64,000 nucleotides of DNA, taken from NCBI GenBank assembly GCA_016841645.1, contig JAENYS010000003.1, forward strand, positions 1 to 64,000, given 5' to 3'. Position numbers and translations under genes: made by a program. Every line of letters starts with the position of its first letter. The stretch's first letter is position 1. This stretch comes from Desulfoscipio geothermicus (GTDB taxonomy: Bacteria > Bacillota > Desulfotomaculia > Desulfotomaculales > Desulfallaceae). Below are positions 8,741 to 16,907 of this stretch, in pieces. The notes beneath the pieces were generated by a model. The model had not been told where the DNA came from. It ran no database searches and saw only the letters and a list, made by a program, of their open reading frames with translations.

Positions 8741-9200
8741 TCATGTCTTTGGCTTCAGACTCTTCTTCATTTCCGGCATTCTATGAACAGGCCAAAGTGT
8801 TTCTATTTGGGCATAAGCTTCCATCACTAAAAACTTGTTCAGTCCAATGGTTGCGCGGATATCTGATGGAATTTCGTCAATATTCTCATATTTATTTACA
8901 ATGACGAATTCTACTTGATTGTATCTGAATGTTAAATCTTTTGGAACTCGCCACTCCCGTTCATGTAAATAATCAACCGACTGTTTCCCGTCATTTTTAC
9001 CACCAGGTCTATAACTTGGGAAAAATCTTGATACAAATACATGGACTTCTGGAGACCATATTTGCCCGTTATAAACCTCATCTAAGACATAAAACACAGG
9101 ATTTCCCCCTAAAAGGTAAATCAGTGCTTTGTTAAAGCCAATTCCATATGGAGAATATCTTTGGGCATGTACCAAAAGGGATGTCCAAGGACATTCTGTT
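8741..9200 (-). pseudogene. AbiGi-like protein, 5' end lost
   Basis: The minus-strand reading carries HAQRYSPYGIGFNKALIYL, GGNPVFYVLDEVYNG and YLHEREWRVPKDLTFRYN, a pattern I associate with AbiGi/DUF2743-like phage-defence proteins (YGIGF and EREWR motifs). The frame is open upstream to ~9200 (ECPWTSLLVHAQ) but the natural start is gone: it is fused to the first codons of a Tn3 transposase. The remaining ~150 residues lack an initiation site. The family call is from motif memory only. Confidence 0.4.
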
Positions 9201-9203
9201 ATT

Positions 9204-9245
9204 GAAGTGCTCTATTAGCTCATCCAATTCCCAGTTTCGCTTCAT
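9204..9245 (-). pseudogene. First codons of a Tn3-type (DUF4158) transposase
   Basis: GAGAGG precedes ATG at 9245 on the minus strand, and the first 14 codons read MKRNWELDELIEHF. This matches the conserved start of Tn3 transposases with a DUF4158 N-terminal domain. After Phe14 the sequence switches to the AbiGi-like gene. It is a separate Tn3 fragment from the one at 3295-4687, which lacks exactly this N-terminus, or a rearranged piece of it. Confidence 0.55.
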
Positions 9246-9480
9246 AGCACACCTCTCAATTAAAGTACCTAAAATGGTTAGTATCGGAACATATTGATTG
9301 AGATTAGTATAGCGAAGTATGTAAAAACAAGCAATAAAAAGATTGAAATGGTATAAGTTCCGGCACCCTAGCTGTATTAGGAACTTTCGTGTTGTTCTTC
9401 TTGGCAACTGGGAGCAGTACCAGCAAAGCTTGAACCAGGGGCAATCGTCAAATAATTTCAGATGCTGATAATATAATGTA

Positions 9481-9509
9481 TTGACATTGTAAATACAGGG
9501 AACTATATT
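9481..9509 (+). promoter_or_regulatory. Promoter of the BrnT-like stub
   Basis: TTGACA at 9481-9486 and TATATT at 9504-9509, 17 bases apart, stand 18 bases before the TTG start at 9527, with AGGTGATG as ribosome site. Confidence 0.5.
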
Positions 9510-9526
9510 TTAAATAGGTGATGTAA

Positions 9527-9610
9527 TTGAAAATTAATAAATTCGATTGGGATGACAGAAATATCGATCATATAGCCAGACACAAAAAGGGTTACCGTAT
9601 CAAACTGTAA
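9527..9610 (+). pseudogene. Truncated BrnT-like toxin
   Basis: A 27-residue reading, MKINKFDWDDRNIDHIARHK, then KGYRIKL and a stop. The FDWDDRNIDHIARH segment matches the N-terminal motif of BrnT-family ribonuclease toxins. These are ~90 residues, so two thirds are missing and no brnA antitoxin follows. The promoter and ribosome site are intact, so a short peptide could still be made. An inactivated toxin-antitoxin module is the simplest reading. Confidence 0.5.
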
Positions 9611-9660
9611 TCCGCATGTGGATTACAGAGAGAATTAAAACTGAAGTATGAATAACAAGA

Positions 9661-9688
9661 CTCCGGTATTATTTATCGGGGTTTTTTT
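9661..9688 (+). terminator. Intrinsic terminator after the BrnT-like stub
   Basis: CTCCGGT pairs with ATCGGGG around an ATTATTT loop and is followed by seven T residues. Confidence 0.55.
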
Positions 9689-9727
9689 ATAAAGTAACGC
9701 TACCATTACCATATACTGTTAATCACT

Positions 9728-9937
9728 TTGATAATTGCTTTTACCATGGCCTATGCAAAGGGTTTATCGCTAACCTTCTCTTTACTTTTTGCCCTGCTGG
9801 GCATCCCCCTGGGCCTTTTTATAGCTTACCAGTATTGGCATCTAATGGAAGTGACCAGGGGTAATCGGTTTCAGAGGAAGTTTCAGAAGTGGGTGGCAAG
9901 CAAGGAAAAAAAGAAGGATCCTGATATTAAGGACTAA
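9728..9937 (+). CDS. Small membrane protein, unknown function
   Basis: A 69-residue protein. Residues ~10-35 (LSLTFSLLFALLGIPLGLF) form one transmembrane segment, followed by a basic, charged tail (RGNRFQRKFQKWVASKEKKK) likely on the cytoplasmic side. The start is TTG at 9728 or ATG at 9746; no strong ribosome site is seen. No family is recognised. It could be genuine or a remnant, as it lies among decayed genes. Confidence 0.35.
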   Translation: MIIAFTMAYAKGLSLTFSLLFALLGIPLGLFIAYQYWHLMEVTRGNRFQRKFQKWVASKEKKKDPDIKD

Positions 9938-10083
9938 CTGGCGGTCGGGGAAAGGGAGGCGTTTTTTGGCTGCCCTTTTTTACTTTTGCTGCGACTGCAG
10001 CTGGGTTGGCTGCCTCAGTGACATCCGGCGGCATATCGTTACCGGCAATTACAGAGGGCTTATCTGTTATTGCTGCAATATTA
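9927..10083 (-). pseudogene. C-terminal Pro/Ala-rich fragment abutting a transposon end
   Basis: The minus strand is open from the Tn3-type end at 10084 for ~50 codons (GTPNIAAITDKPSVIAGND, PPDVTEAANPAA, KKGSQKTPPFPRPPVSP) to a TAA at 9927-9929. Composition looks coding, but no start or domain is visible. It overlaps the tail of the small membrane protein on the other strand. It may be the end of a gene broken by the transposon. Confidence 0.25.
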
Positions 10084-10121
10084 GGGGTACCGCCAACATT
10101 TTAACGAAAGTATATTTAACT
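10084..10121. repeat. Partial Tn3-type terminal repeat
   Basis: The plus strand from 10084 begins GGGGTACCGCCAACATTT, identical to the first 18 bases of the transposon end at 5543-5580 but in the opposite orientation. After base 18 the two diverge. The outer end faces left, so the element would lie to the right. It is either a relic of a related transposon or a one-ended rearrangement product. Confidence 0.45.
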
Positions 10122-10145
10122 TAACACAATTACAATTGTGTTAAG
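10120..10145. repeat. Perfect 12+2+12 palindrome
   Basis: CTTAACACAATT, two bases, then AATTGTGTTAAG: a perfect inverted repeat of 12-base arms. It directly abuts the partial transposon end. It could be an operator for a lost regulator or a structure in the element's recombination region. There is no gene immediately downstream. Confidence 0.5.
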
Positions 10146-10368
10146 CTCATAAAGGATTATCGTGGGAACCCTTGATTTTATTGGGGTTAAAAGAAGTCAA
10201 TATATTTTTTTATTGATCAAGTTAACAAATTGTATGATATGCGGCGTCCCCCGTTAAATAGACACACTAAACACAAGTATTACTCCCTTTTTTATAACAT
10301 ATCTTAATATTTCATTGAACCAAAAAAGTTTATTGCTAACAGTGATGTCATAGTCTGCTATAAGCAAC
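10146..10368. other. Gene-free AT-rich stretch
   Basis: No coding signal on either strand. It lies between the palindrome and the large inverted repeat, and is probably scar sequence. Confidence 0.3.
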
Positions 10369-10497
10369 CGCCGTTCTTGACTCCATGTGCTAATAAAAGG
10401 GCACCGGCCGACGGATATACGCCAAATAATAATTTCCTACGGTCGGGTCTATTCAGTCTAGCACATGGAGTCAAGGATTTTCGACCGCAAGCGGCGG
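10369..10497. repeat. Long interrupted inverted repeat
   Basis: CTTGACTCCATGTGCTA at 10376-10392 and its exact reverse complement at 10459-10475 form 17-base arms around 66 bases. Outside them CCGCCG (10369-10374) and CGGCGG (10491-10496) can extend the pairing with a bulge, and inside CCGAC/GTCGG can pair again. No protein is encoded. Candidates are a MITE-like element, an old recombination site, or a structured RNA. Confidence 0.55.
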
Positions 10498-10560
10498 CTA
10501 GTTGTTGAGGCTAGAGAGAATTTACCCCATCCCTCTGGAGACCGCCATATTTTCAATTAT

Positions 10561-10654
10561 TTAAGCTGCCATTGCGGCAGAGTAATATTCCTCCGGTGTA
10601 AGGTAGCCATTGGTCTCATGTAATCGCGGTCTATTATAAAATATCTCAATATAC
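10561..10654 (-). pseudogene. C-terminal remnant of an IS3-family transposase
   Basis: The minus strand reads YIEIFYNRPRLHETNGYLTP then EEYYSAAMAA and a stop at 10561. This is the conserved end of IS3-family OrfB integrase-type transposases (YNRxRxHxxxGYxxPxE). Only ~30 residues remain. Confidence 0.65.
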
Positions 10655-10736
10655 CCAATGGGGTAGCATCAACAAAACACAGTTAGACCCAATAGAAAGG
10701 TCTTTTCTTGTATTTTTACTTTTGAGTAGCTACTAA

Positions 10737-11756
10737 TTATACTAGGTATTCTACTTTTGCACCGGGAAAATGCTCATAAAGCACCCGGCGAAACAGTTCC
10801 TCCATCTCCTGAAGCGTCTCCTTTGGATAAACGTATTTACCGTAACCAAACTGCCCGAACTTGAACTTACGCTCATCTTCCTCCATGGGTAGGGAGGTGT
10901 TTGGAAATACTTCCAGGATGCGTTTTTTAGCCGATAGTGTGAATCTGTGGGAGATTAATTCAAATGTAATGTCCATACCGGCCGCAGGCAGTAATTCCCC
11001 TGCCAGGGAGCGGATTAACTGGGTATAATCGTACTGCCAGCCCGGGTAAATGAAAATGGGGGCGATTAAAAAACCCAGAGGGTAGCCTGCTTTTGCTACT
11101 CGCCTTGCGGCATCCAATCGGGCATGGGCCATCGGGGTGCCCTGTTCGTAGGATTTAATAATGTGATCGGTGTTGATGCTGAAGCGAAAGCGTGTATGCC
11201 CGTTGTGCCGGGTATTCAGCAGTGTGTCCACGTCGGTAAACTTGGTGACGAAACGAAACCGGGCCAGGGGCTGTTGGCCGAAAAACTCTATAGCACGGGC
11301 CAGCGAGCCGGTATACGGTTCCACGGGAATGGGATCGGAAGTGGCTGCCCCTTCAAACAGAGTGATCTCGGGAGTCCTTTTTTTTATGTATTTTTCTGCT
11401 TGTTGCATTATTTCATCAATATTTACATATACCCTTACATATGGTTTTTTGCCCAGCGTTGTATTCAGGTAACAATATTGGCACCGGCCTGTGCAGCTAG
11501 TGCTCAATGGCAGCTGGTAGTGGGCTGATGGCTTGCACGGTGAAAACTGTAACGTGCGGCGTACCCCCACCGCCAGGGTCCGTTTGGCTTCCAGATAAGA
11601 TTCCCGGGGCGTTTTGCCGGGTATGCCTGTTACCCGGTTGTGGCTGCCAATCATGGAAATAGGAATGCCATCGGACTTGAATCTTTCATGCAACTGTTTA
11701 CCCAAAGGGTAATCCAAAGCTGCTTGTTCAAAAAAGACCCGCTTGGGTGTAAACAA
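10737..11756 (-). CDS. splB: Spore photoproduct lyase family radical SAM protein
   Basis: Reads FTPKRVFFEQAALDYPLGKQ at the N-terminus, then LPLSTSCTGRCQYCYLNTTL with the radical-SAM CxxxCxxC ligands (C-TGR-C-QY-C), and a TIM-barrel of ~340 residues, all typical of SplB. The enzyme uses SAM and a [4Fe-4S] cluster to repair the thymine dimer of UV-damaged spore DNA. I chose TTG at 11756 because GGGGGG lies seven bases upstream and the family normally starts just before FTPKR; an upstream TTG at 11810 lacks a ribosome site. No Cys occurs in the C-terminal part where SplB carries a catalytic Cys (~Cys141 in Bacillus lies further N-terminal), so a paralogue function cannot be excluded. Confidence 0.8.
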   Translation of the reverse strand: MFTPKRVFFEQAALDYPLGKQLHERFKSDGIPISMIGSHNRVTGIPGKTPRESYLEAKRTLAVGVRRTLQFSPCKPSAHYQLPLSTSCTGRCQYCYLNTTLGKKPYVRVYVNIDEIMQQAEKYIKKRTPEITLFEGAATSDPIPVEPYTGSLARAIEFFGQQPLARFRFVTKFTDVDTLLNTRHNGHTRFRFSINTDHIIKSYEQGTPMAHARLDAARRVAKAGYPLGFLIAPIFIYPGWQYDYTQLIRSLAGELLPAAGMDITFELISHRFTLSAKKRILEVFPNTSLPMEEDERKFKFGQFGYGKYVYPKETLQEMEELFRRVLYEHFPGAKVEYLV

Positions 11757-12015
11757 AAATATCCCCCCGAAGTGATTAAGGTATTCAAACAATGTTAGTA
11801 TATCCCTCAAAGCCGGAGCTAATTTATTATGACCGGTTGTGTTTCCATTGAAGCCGCGCTAATTTAGTGCTTGTCATTGTCACCGGTGGCTTATGGTTAA
11901 AGTATTGTGGGATTACTATTGTATTAAGAACACACCTCGTTGTAGAATTTACATATATCTAAAGAATAAAGAGCTTTAGTTGTTTACATATTGAAACTTG
12001 AGTGAGGTGACTTGA

Positions 12016-12957
12016 ATGCCAAACATTGAATCCTTTCAACTGCCACAGGAATTTTTGATTGCTAGCGCGGGTGTACAAACAGGATTGTTTGAAGAAATAA
12101 AGCATAATACCTGTTCCCTGGAAGAATTGGCCGCTAAAACGAATAGCGATCCCAGGGCTTTGTGGACGGTTGTTGAAGCTTTGATTAGCTTAAAGTATCT
12201 GGTATATGATGGTGATAAAATTAAGCTTTCCGAAGAAGCGGACAACATCTTTTTTAATTCCGGTCATGAACAATATACAGGTTTTTCATTCATGCATACC
12301 TACAACATTATGAATGCATGGATGCAATTGCCCAGAGTAATAAGAAGCGGGAAACCGGTTTCTAAAAAGGATGTATCCAAACACACAATGCACTTTATAA
12401 ATGCCATGAGCCATATTGCCCGGAAGACGGCACCACAAATTGTTGAGTATTGCTTAAAAGACTTGCCCGCAAACCCCAGGGTTCTTGATGTCGGCGGCGG
12501 TCCGTTAACTAATGCTTTTGCCTTTGCCGGTAGTGGGGCCGTAGTGACCATACTGGACCTGCCTGAAGTTATAGATATGATGCAGCCGGAGTTGGATACA
12601 AATTTACCCATTAAAATGGTCAAAGGGGATTTTACTAAAGGGCTGCCGCCAGGACCCTATGACCTTGTATACCTTGGTAATGTATGTCATATTTACGGTG
12701 AGCAGGAGAACAGGAAATTATTTCAAGACGCAGCGCATGAACTGGAACCGGGAGGCCAAATTGTCATTAATGATATGATCCGGGGTACAGGCGTTATGCC
12801 CGCGTTATTCGCGGTAAATATGCTGGTTAATACACCTTCCGGGGGGACATGGACTTTTGAGCAATATAAAACCTGGCTGGCGGCTGCCAATTGCTCCACA
12901 GCACCTTGGGAAGAAGTAGGCGGCAGGCAATTGATTAAGGCTACTAAGGTTCGTTAG
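12016..12957 (+). CDS. SAM-dependent methyltransferase (O-methyltransferase type)
   Basis: A 313-residue protein with the architecture of plant/bacterial family-2 O-methyltransferases. An N-terminal winged-helix dimerisation domain (residues ~1-90; SLEELAAKTNSDPRALWTVV) is followed by a Rossmann methyltransferase with the SAM-binding motif VLDVGGGPLTNAFAFA (~157-172), acidic TILDLPEV, and a late LVYLGNVCHIYGEQ. The substrate is unknown; relatives methylate phenols, quinone precursors or polyketides. GTGAGGTGA precedes the ATG. It converges on topB and seems monocistronic. Confidence 0.75.
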   Translation: MPNIESFQLPQEFLIASAGVQTGLFEEIKHNTCSLEELAAKTNSDPRALWTVVEALISLKYLVYDGDKIKLSEEADNIFFNSGHEQYTGFSFMHTYNIMNAWMQLPRVIRSGKPVSKKDVSKHTMHFINAMSHIARKTAPQIVEYCLKDLPANPRVLDVGGGPLTNAFAFAGSGAVVTILDLPEVIDMMQPELDTNLPIKMVKGDFTKGLPPGPYDLVYLGNVCHIYGEQENRKLFQDAAHELEPGGQIVINDMIRGTGVMPALFAVNMLVNTPSGGTWTFEQYKTWLAAANCSTAPWEEVGGRQLIKATKVR

Positions 12958-13007
12958 CGGGAATTGGCCACTAACCTGCTTTCACGGTGGACAATAGGCA
13001 AGGGATA

Positions 13008-13046
13008 TAAAAAAACCTCTTTCCTCATTGACGTGGGGGAAGAGGT
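13008..13046 (-). terminator. Intrinsic terminator of topB
   Basis: On the minus strand ACCTCTTCCCC pairs with GGAAAGAGGT and is followed by seven T residues, 25 bases beyond the topB stop. It can serve the converging methyltransferase gene less well. Confidence 0.7.
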
Positions 13047-13069
13047 AGTTGCTTTGCTGAATGCACGTT

Positions 13070-15262
13070 TTATTTAAGTTTTAATTTAGCCAGGGCTTCT
13101 GCCAGAGCGGGATTGGTCAGCCCGTCATTCGAATTCTTTTGCTGTTGCAGGTATTTTTGTACATCTCTTTTGGAGGCGTCCTGCTTATCTTTTCCCCTTC
13201 TTTCGTTAAAAGCGGCGAGCTTTTCCCGGTAGCCGCACTTGCAGACAAATATTTGTCCTTCTCCCTCGCCGTGCAGGGTTAGCTTTTTGTGACAGTTGGG
13301 GCACCGGGCATTGGTTGTTTTGCCGACCCCTTTTCTATAACCGCACTCCCTGTCCTGGCAAACCAGCATTTTCCCCTTTTTACCGTTTACCTCCAAGAGG
13401 CGTTTTCCACAATTTGGGCATTTTTCGCCGGTCAGGTTATCATATTTGAATTTGCTTGCGCTATTTTTTATATCATTAACAACCACATTGGCATAATGCT
13501 TCATTTCCCCGATAAAATTGTTTTTATCTAGCTTTCCTTTGGCAATGGCTTCCAGCTTTTGTTCCCATTGTGCAGTTAAGGCGGGTGTTTTCAAATCCCC
13601 GGGGACTAAATCAAGCAATTGTTTGCCTTTTGAGGTTATGAATATGCTTTTCCCTTTTTTTTCAATTAAAAAATTATTAAAGAGTTTCTCAATAATATCG
13701 GCCCTGGTGGCTACGGTTCCCAACCCGCCGGTTTTGCCGATGGTTTGAATTAAACTTTTATTTTCCCCGGCCATATATTTGGTCGGATTTTCCATGGCGG
13801 AAAGTAGGCCGGCTTCGTTAAACGGCTCCGGAGGTTTGGTTTTCCCACGGGTCTGGGATACGGCCGATATCTTTATAACATCGCCTTTATTTAAAGACGG
13901 TAATACTTGTTCGGCAATATTGTCTTCAGATTCCTCTTCCTCGTCAAAATGATTATTGTACACCTCTTTCCAACCTTGGGCGATCACTACCTTACCCCTG
14001 GCGATAAAAAGCTCGTTACCGATACTTGCCCTGATGGTGGTCTGTTCGTATTCAAAGGGGGGATACAAAACAGCTAAAAACCTTTTCACCACCAGATCGT
14101 ATATTCTTAGTTCCATATCGCTTAAATTGTTTAAGAAAACCGTCTGTTCTGTCGGTATAATGGCATGGTGGTCGGTTACTTTGCTGTTATCCACAAAGGA
14201 CTTGTTGGCCTTTATGGGGCTCCGCAGTACTTTTGCCGCCAGTTTGGCATATGGCGGCACGCTGCAGGCATTAAGCCGGTCTTTTAAAGTGTCGACAATA
14301 TCCGTGGTGATAAACCGGGAATCGGTTCTTGGATAAGTCAGTACCTTGTGCTGCTCGTACAGCCGCTGCATAATCGATAGTGTTTCCTTGGCCGAATAAC
14401 CGAAAAGCTTATTAGCGTCCCTTTGGAGCTCCGTTAAGTCATACAGCCGGGGTGCAAAACTTTTTTTGTAGGTTTTGTCGACCGCTGAAATTATAGCGTT
14501 TTTATTTTGTACGGATGATAGTATTCGTTTGCATTTATCCAGGTCAAAGATTCTGGTGTTTTTGGTTTGGCTATCTTGCCAGACTAGATTTAATTTTTCT
14601 GCTTTGGCTGTGATGCCGTAAAATGTCCGGGGCTTGAAGTTTTGAATTTCCTCTCCCCTTTCGGCAATAATTGCTAGGGCTGGGGTTTGAACCCTACCGC
14701 AGGAAAGCTGGGCGTTATGCTTGCAAGTCAAAGCTCGGGTGGCATTGATGCCTACCAGCCAGTCGGCCTCGGCCCGGGCAACGGCCGAGGCATAAAGACT
14801 TTCATAATCTTTGCCGTTTCTTAAATTTCTTACTCCTTCTTTGATAGCTTTGTCGGTAACGGAAGAAATCCAGAGCCGCTTAATGGGTTTCTTTACCCGA
14901 GCTTTTTCTATAATCCACCTGGCTACCAGCTCACCCTCACGGCCGGCATCGGTGGCTATCACAATCTCCCGGACATCTTTTCTTTTCATTTGTGTGGTAA
15001 CGGCATTAAACTGCTTGCCGCTCTGCTTAATTACTACCAGCTTTAAGTAGGAGGGTAGGATAGGCAGATCCTCCAGCCGCCAAGCGCTGAATTGTTGATC
15101 ATAGGCCTCGGGGTCGGCCAGGGTTACCAGATGGCCCAATGCCCAGGTAACGATATATTTATCGCCTTCCAGATACCCGTTACCTTTTTTTAGGCAATTT
15201 AAAACTCGCGCCAGGTCTCTCCCCACAGAAGGTTTTTCCGCTAGAAATAGTATTTTATCCAT
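13070..15262 (-). CDS. topB: DNA topoisomerase III
   Basis: A type IA topoisomerase of ~730 residues. The N-terminal TOPRIM domain begins MDKILFLAEKPSVGRDLARV and includes ATDAGREGELVARWI (the acidic DxDxE-type metal site). The active-site Tyr lies in LTYPRTDSRFITTDIV. Two C-terminal zinc-ribbon segments follow: CPNCGKRLLEV...CQDRECGY and CPNCHKKLTLHG...CKCGY. It relaxes and decatenates DNA by single-strand passage. The start at 15262 has GGAGAGG eight bases upstream; the frame extends further but without support. Single zinc ribbons are variable in TopB, so the double ribbon is ordinary for Firmicutes. Confidence 0.93.
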   Translation of the reverse strand: MDKILFLAEKPSVGRDLARVLNCLKKGNGYLEGDKYIVTWALGHLVTLADPEAYDQQFSAWRLEDLPILPSYLKLVVIKQSGKQFNAVTTQMKRKDVREIVIATDAGREGELVARWIIEKARVKKPIKRLWISSVTDKAIKEGVRNLRNGKDYESLYASAVARAEADWLVGINATRALTCKHNAQLSCGRVQTPALAIIAERGEEIQNFKPRTFYGITAKAEKLNLVWQDSQTKNTRIFDLDKCKRILSSVQNKNAIISAVDKTYKKSFAPRLYDLTELQRDANKLFGYSAKETLSIMQRLYEQHKVLTYPRTDSRFITTDIVDTLKDRLNACSVPPYAKLAAKVLRSPIKANKSFVDNSKVTDHHAIIPTEQTVFLNNLSDMELRIYDLVVKRFLAVLYPPFEYEQTTIRASIGNELFIARGKVVIAQGWKEVYNNHFDEEEESEDNIAEQVLPSLNKGDVIKISAVSQTRGKTKPPEPFNEAGLLSAMENPTKYMAGENKSLIQTIGKTGGLGTVATRADIIEKLFNNFLIEKKGKSIFITSKGKQLLDLVPGDLKTPALTAQWEQKLEAIAKGKLDKNNFIGEMKHYANVVVNDIKNSASKFKYDNLTGEKCPNCGKRLLEVNGKKGKMLVCQDRECGYRKGVGKTTNARCPNCHKKLTLHGEGEGQIFVCKCGYREKLAAFNERRGKDKQDASKRDVQKYLQQQKNSNDGLTNPALAEALAKLKLK

Positions 15263-15331
15263 ATTAACAATCCTCTCCAAGTGCAATGCAATATAAAAGT
15301 ATTATAGCATTTTCTACGAAGCATGCTTCCA

Positions 15332-16600
15332 CTATTCCGGAGGCTTAAATACGTAAGCGATATTCTGTAAATTACTAATATTCGCGAGGGGGTCTCCGGA
15401 TACGGCAATCATAGCGGCGGGGCGGCCCGGAGCGATACAGCCCCAGTCCAAGTTCAGTAGGCGAGCGCTGTTAATTGTAGCGCAGCGTATTATTTCCCCG
15501 GGTGTTAGCCCGGCCTGCCGGTAAAGGGCTAGCTCTTGCAAGTAGCCATAACCATGCCGGACACCGGATGAGCCGGCATCTGTGCCCACTCCCAGGGTAA
15601 CGCCCAGCGCGTGGGCTTCGCTGATCATTGACAGCTGCCGGTCGACAGTTTTGGCAATAACATAGTTATCCTTTTTCCCCCCGGCTTGTGTAATAACGTG
15701 TTTATCCGGCCGGCCTGGATAACTGATGCTATGTTTGTGAGACTTATCATCTAATTGGGCGGTCATAGGTATGACCGTGGGAATCCAAGCCACGCCCTTT
15801 TCAGCCATTAACCCAAGGGTATCCCGGCTTAAAAAATAACCGTGCTCTATTGTGTTTACACCGGCCTGTGCGGCCATGGCCACGGCTTCATTCGAGCTGG
15901 CGTGGGCCATTACGGTGAGCCCTTGGCTGTGGGCTCTCTCTACAATGGCTTTCAGCTCATTCGCGGTATACTGTAACGGCCCGACCTGAGAGTATTCCTT
16001 AAGGCTTACCAAGCCCGAGACAAGTACTTTGACTTGATTTACTCTGTGCCGGGCTAGATTTTCTATTGCACTGTCCAGCATTTCAGCGGGGATTCCCGGG
16101 CCAAGAAAAGACCCATATTTTTGAGGCTTACGCAATGCATGGCCCGATGCTCGGATTACAGGACCGGTTATAGTACCGCTTTCGATAAGTTTTCGGTAGT
16201 GCAGGGCGATGCCTTGACGGTCTCCTCCGTCCCGCACGGCCAATATGCCGTGACGAATGGTATCCCATAGTTGAGTGCCGATTTGTGTGTCAAGTTCAAC
16301 GGGTTGGTCCCAGCGTTGGCGGGCAATCGAAAAATCCTGGCCGTCCAGGGCCAGGTGTACATGGCAGTCTATTAGTGGCGGTAATATTGTTAAATGACCT
16401 AAATCCAAAGAGATAGTTTTGCGGGTAGGTTGAGTGAATTTATAGGGAGGGTCTCCTGCCCTGGTAATTGCAGCGATCCTTCCGTTATCCAGGTATATAC
16501 AACGTTTTTGAAATGTAGTGGTTGGCCGGCCGCTGTATTCAATTATATTACTAATTGTTATTGCATAGTTGCAAGTACTTCTGATTTTAATCAATTTCAT
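15332..16600 (-). CDS. Metal-dependent amidohydrolase family protein
   Basis: A 422-residue amidohydrolase. LTILPPLIDCHVHLALDG has the HxH metal pair, QVKVLVSGLV likely has the bridging Lys, VMAHASSNEA and VNTIEHGYFL give further metal His residues, and LGVGTDAGSSGVRHGYG supplies the catalytic Asp. It resembles the imidazolonepropionase/prolidase-like subgroup that hydrolyses cyclic amides or dipeptides. The substrate is not deducible. It runs on the same strand as topB with a 69-base gap and could be transcribed first. Confidence 0.75.
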   Translation of the reverse strand: MKLIKIRSTCNYAITISNIIEYSGRPTTTFQKRCIYLDNGRIAAITRAGDPPYKFTQPTRKTISLDLGHLTILPPLIDCHVHLALDGQDFSIARQRWDQPVELDTQIGTQLWDTIRHGILAVRDGGDRQGIALHYRKLIESGTITGPVIRASGHALRKPQKYGSFLGPGIPAEMLDSAIENLARHRVNQVKVLVSGLVSLKEYSQVGPLQYTANELKAIVERAHSQGLTVMAHASSNEAVAMAAQAGVNTIEHGYFLSRDTLGLMAEKGVAWIPTVIPMTAQLDDKSHKHSISYPGRPDKHVITQAGGKKDNYVIAKTVDRQLSMISEAHALGVTLGVGTDAGSSGVRHGYGYLQELALYRQAGLTPGEIIRCATINSARLLNLDWGCIAPGRPAAMIAVSGDPLANISNLQNIAYVFKPPE

Positions 16601-16710
16601 GCTTTAAATTTATCATTGTTAATTTCATTAATCAAACAAAATTTTACTATGTAATAATTATAAAAATATTGCTACGACATTATTCGTATGTTAAAATTAA
16701 TTAAGATTTG

Positions 16711-16869
16711 GGCGGTATCTGCTTAGAACCGCACCATTTGTTGAGATGGTTGGTTTGGTGGGTGGTTTGTTTGTTAAATTCATTAACATATCTCCGCTTG
16801 GAGCCGGGAAGGACCGAGACGGGTTGCACAAGGGATATTATGCCCTTCGGACTTGTCCGGAGGGTTTTT
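16711..16869 (+). promoter_or_regulatory. Structured panC leader ending in an attenuator-like terminator
   Basis: Two tandem hairpins open the leader: GCGGT...ACCGC (16712-16732) and ACCAT...ATGGT (16733-16750). Near the end CCCTTCGG (16843-16850) pairs with CCGGAGGG (16857-16864) and is followed by TTTTTG, an intrinsic terminator 38 bases before the panC start. AAGGG at 16830-16834 can pair instead with CCCTT at 16843-16847, giving a competing antiterminator. This fits a cis-regulatory RNA for pantothenate synthesis. The known pan RNA motif is a candidate, but I cannot confirm its consensus from memory. Confidence 0.45.
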
Positions 16870-16907
16870 GTGTAACTGAAGATACTTTATCATAAGGAGT
16901 TGTGCCT

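Noticed and set aside
10084-10121. The left end of the same Tn3 transposon as the end at 5543-5580
   Set aside because: Its outer side faces left, so both ends would point toward each other across 4.5 kb with the transposase outside; it must belong to another copy or a rearrangement.
11124-11528. Open frames on the plus strand inside the SplB-family gene
   Set aside because: They are antisense shadows of a well-supported radical SAM protein, with no independent start signals.
16711-16869. T-box leader upstream of panC
   Set aside because: The conserved T-box sequence (GGTGGCACCGCG type) is absent and panC is not an amino-acid or tRNA-synthetase gene.
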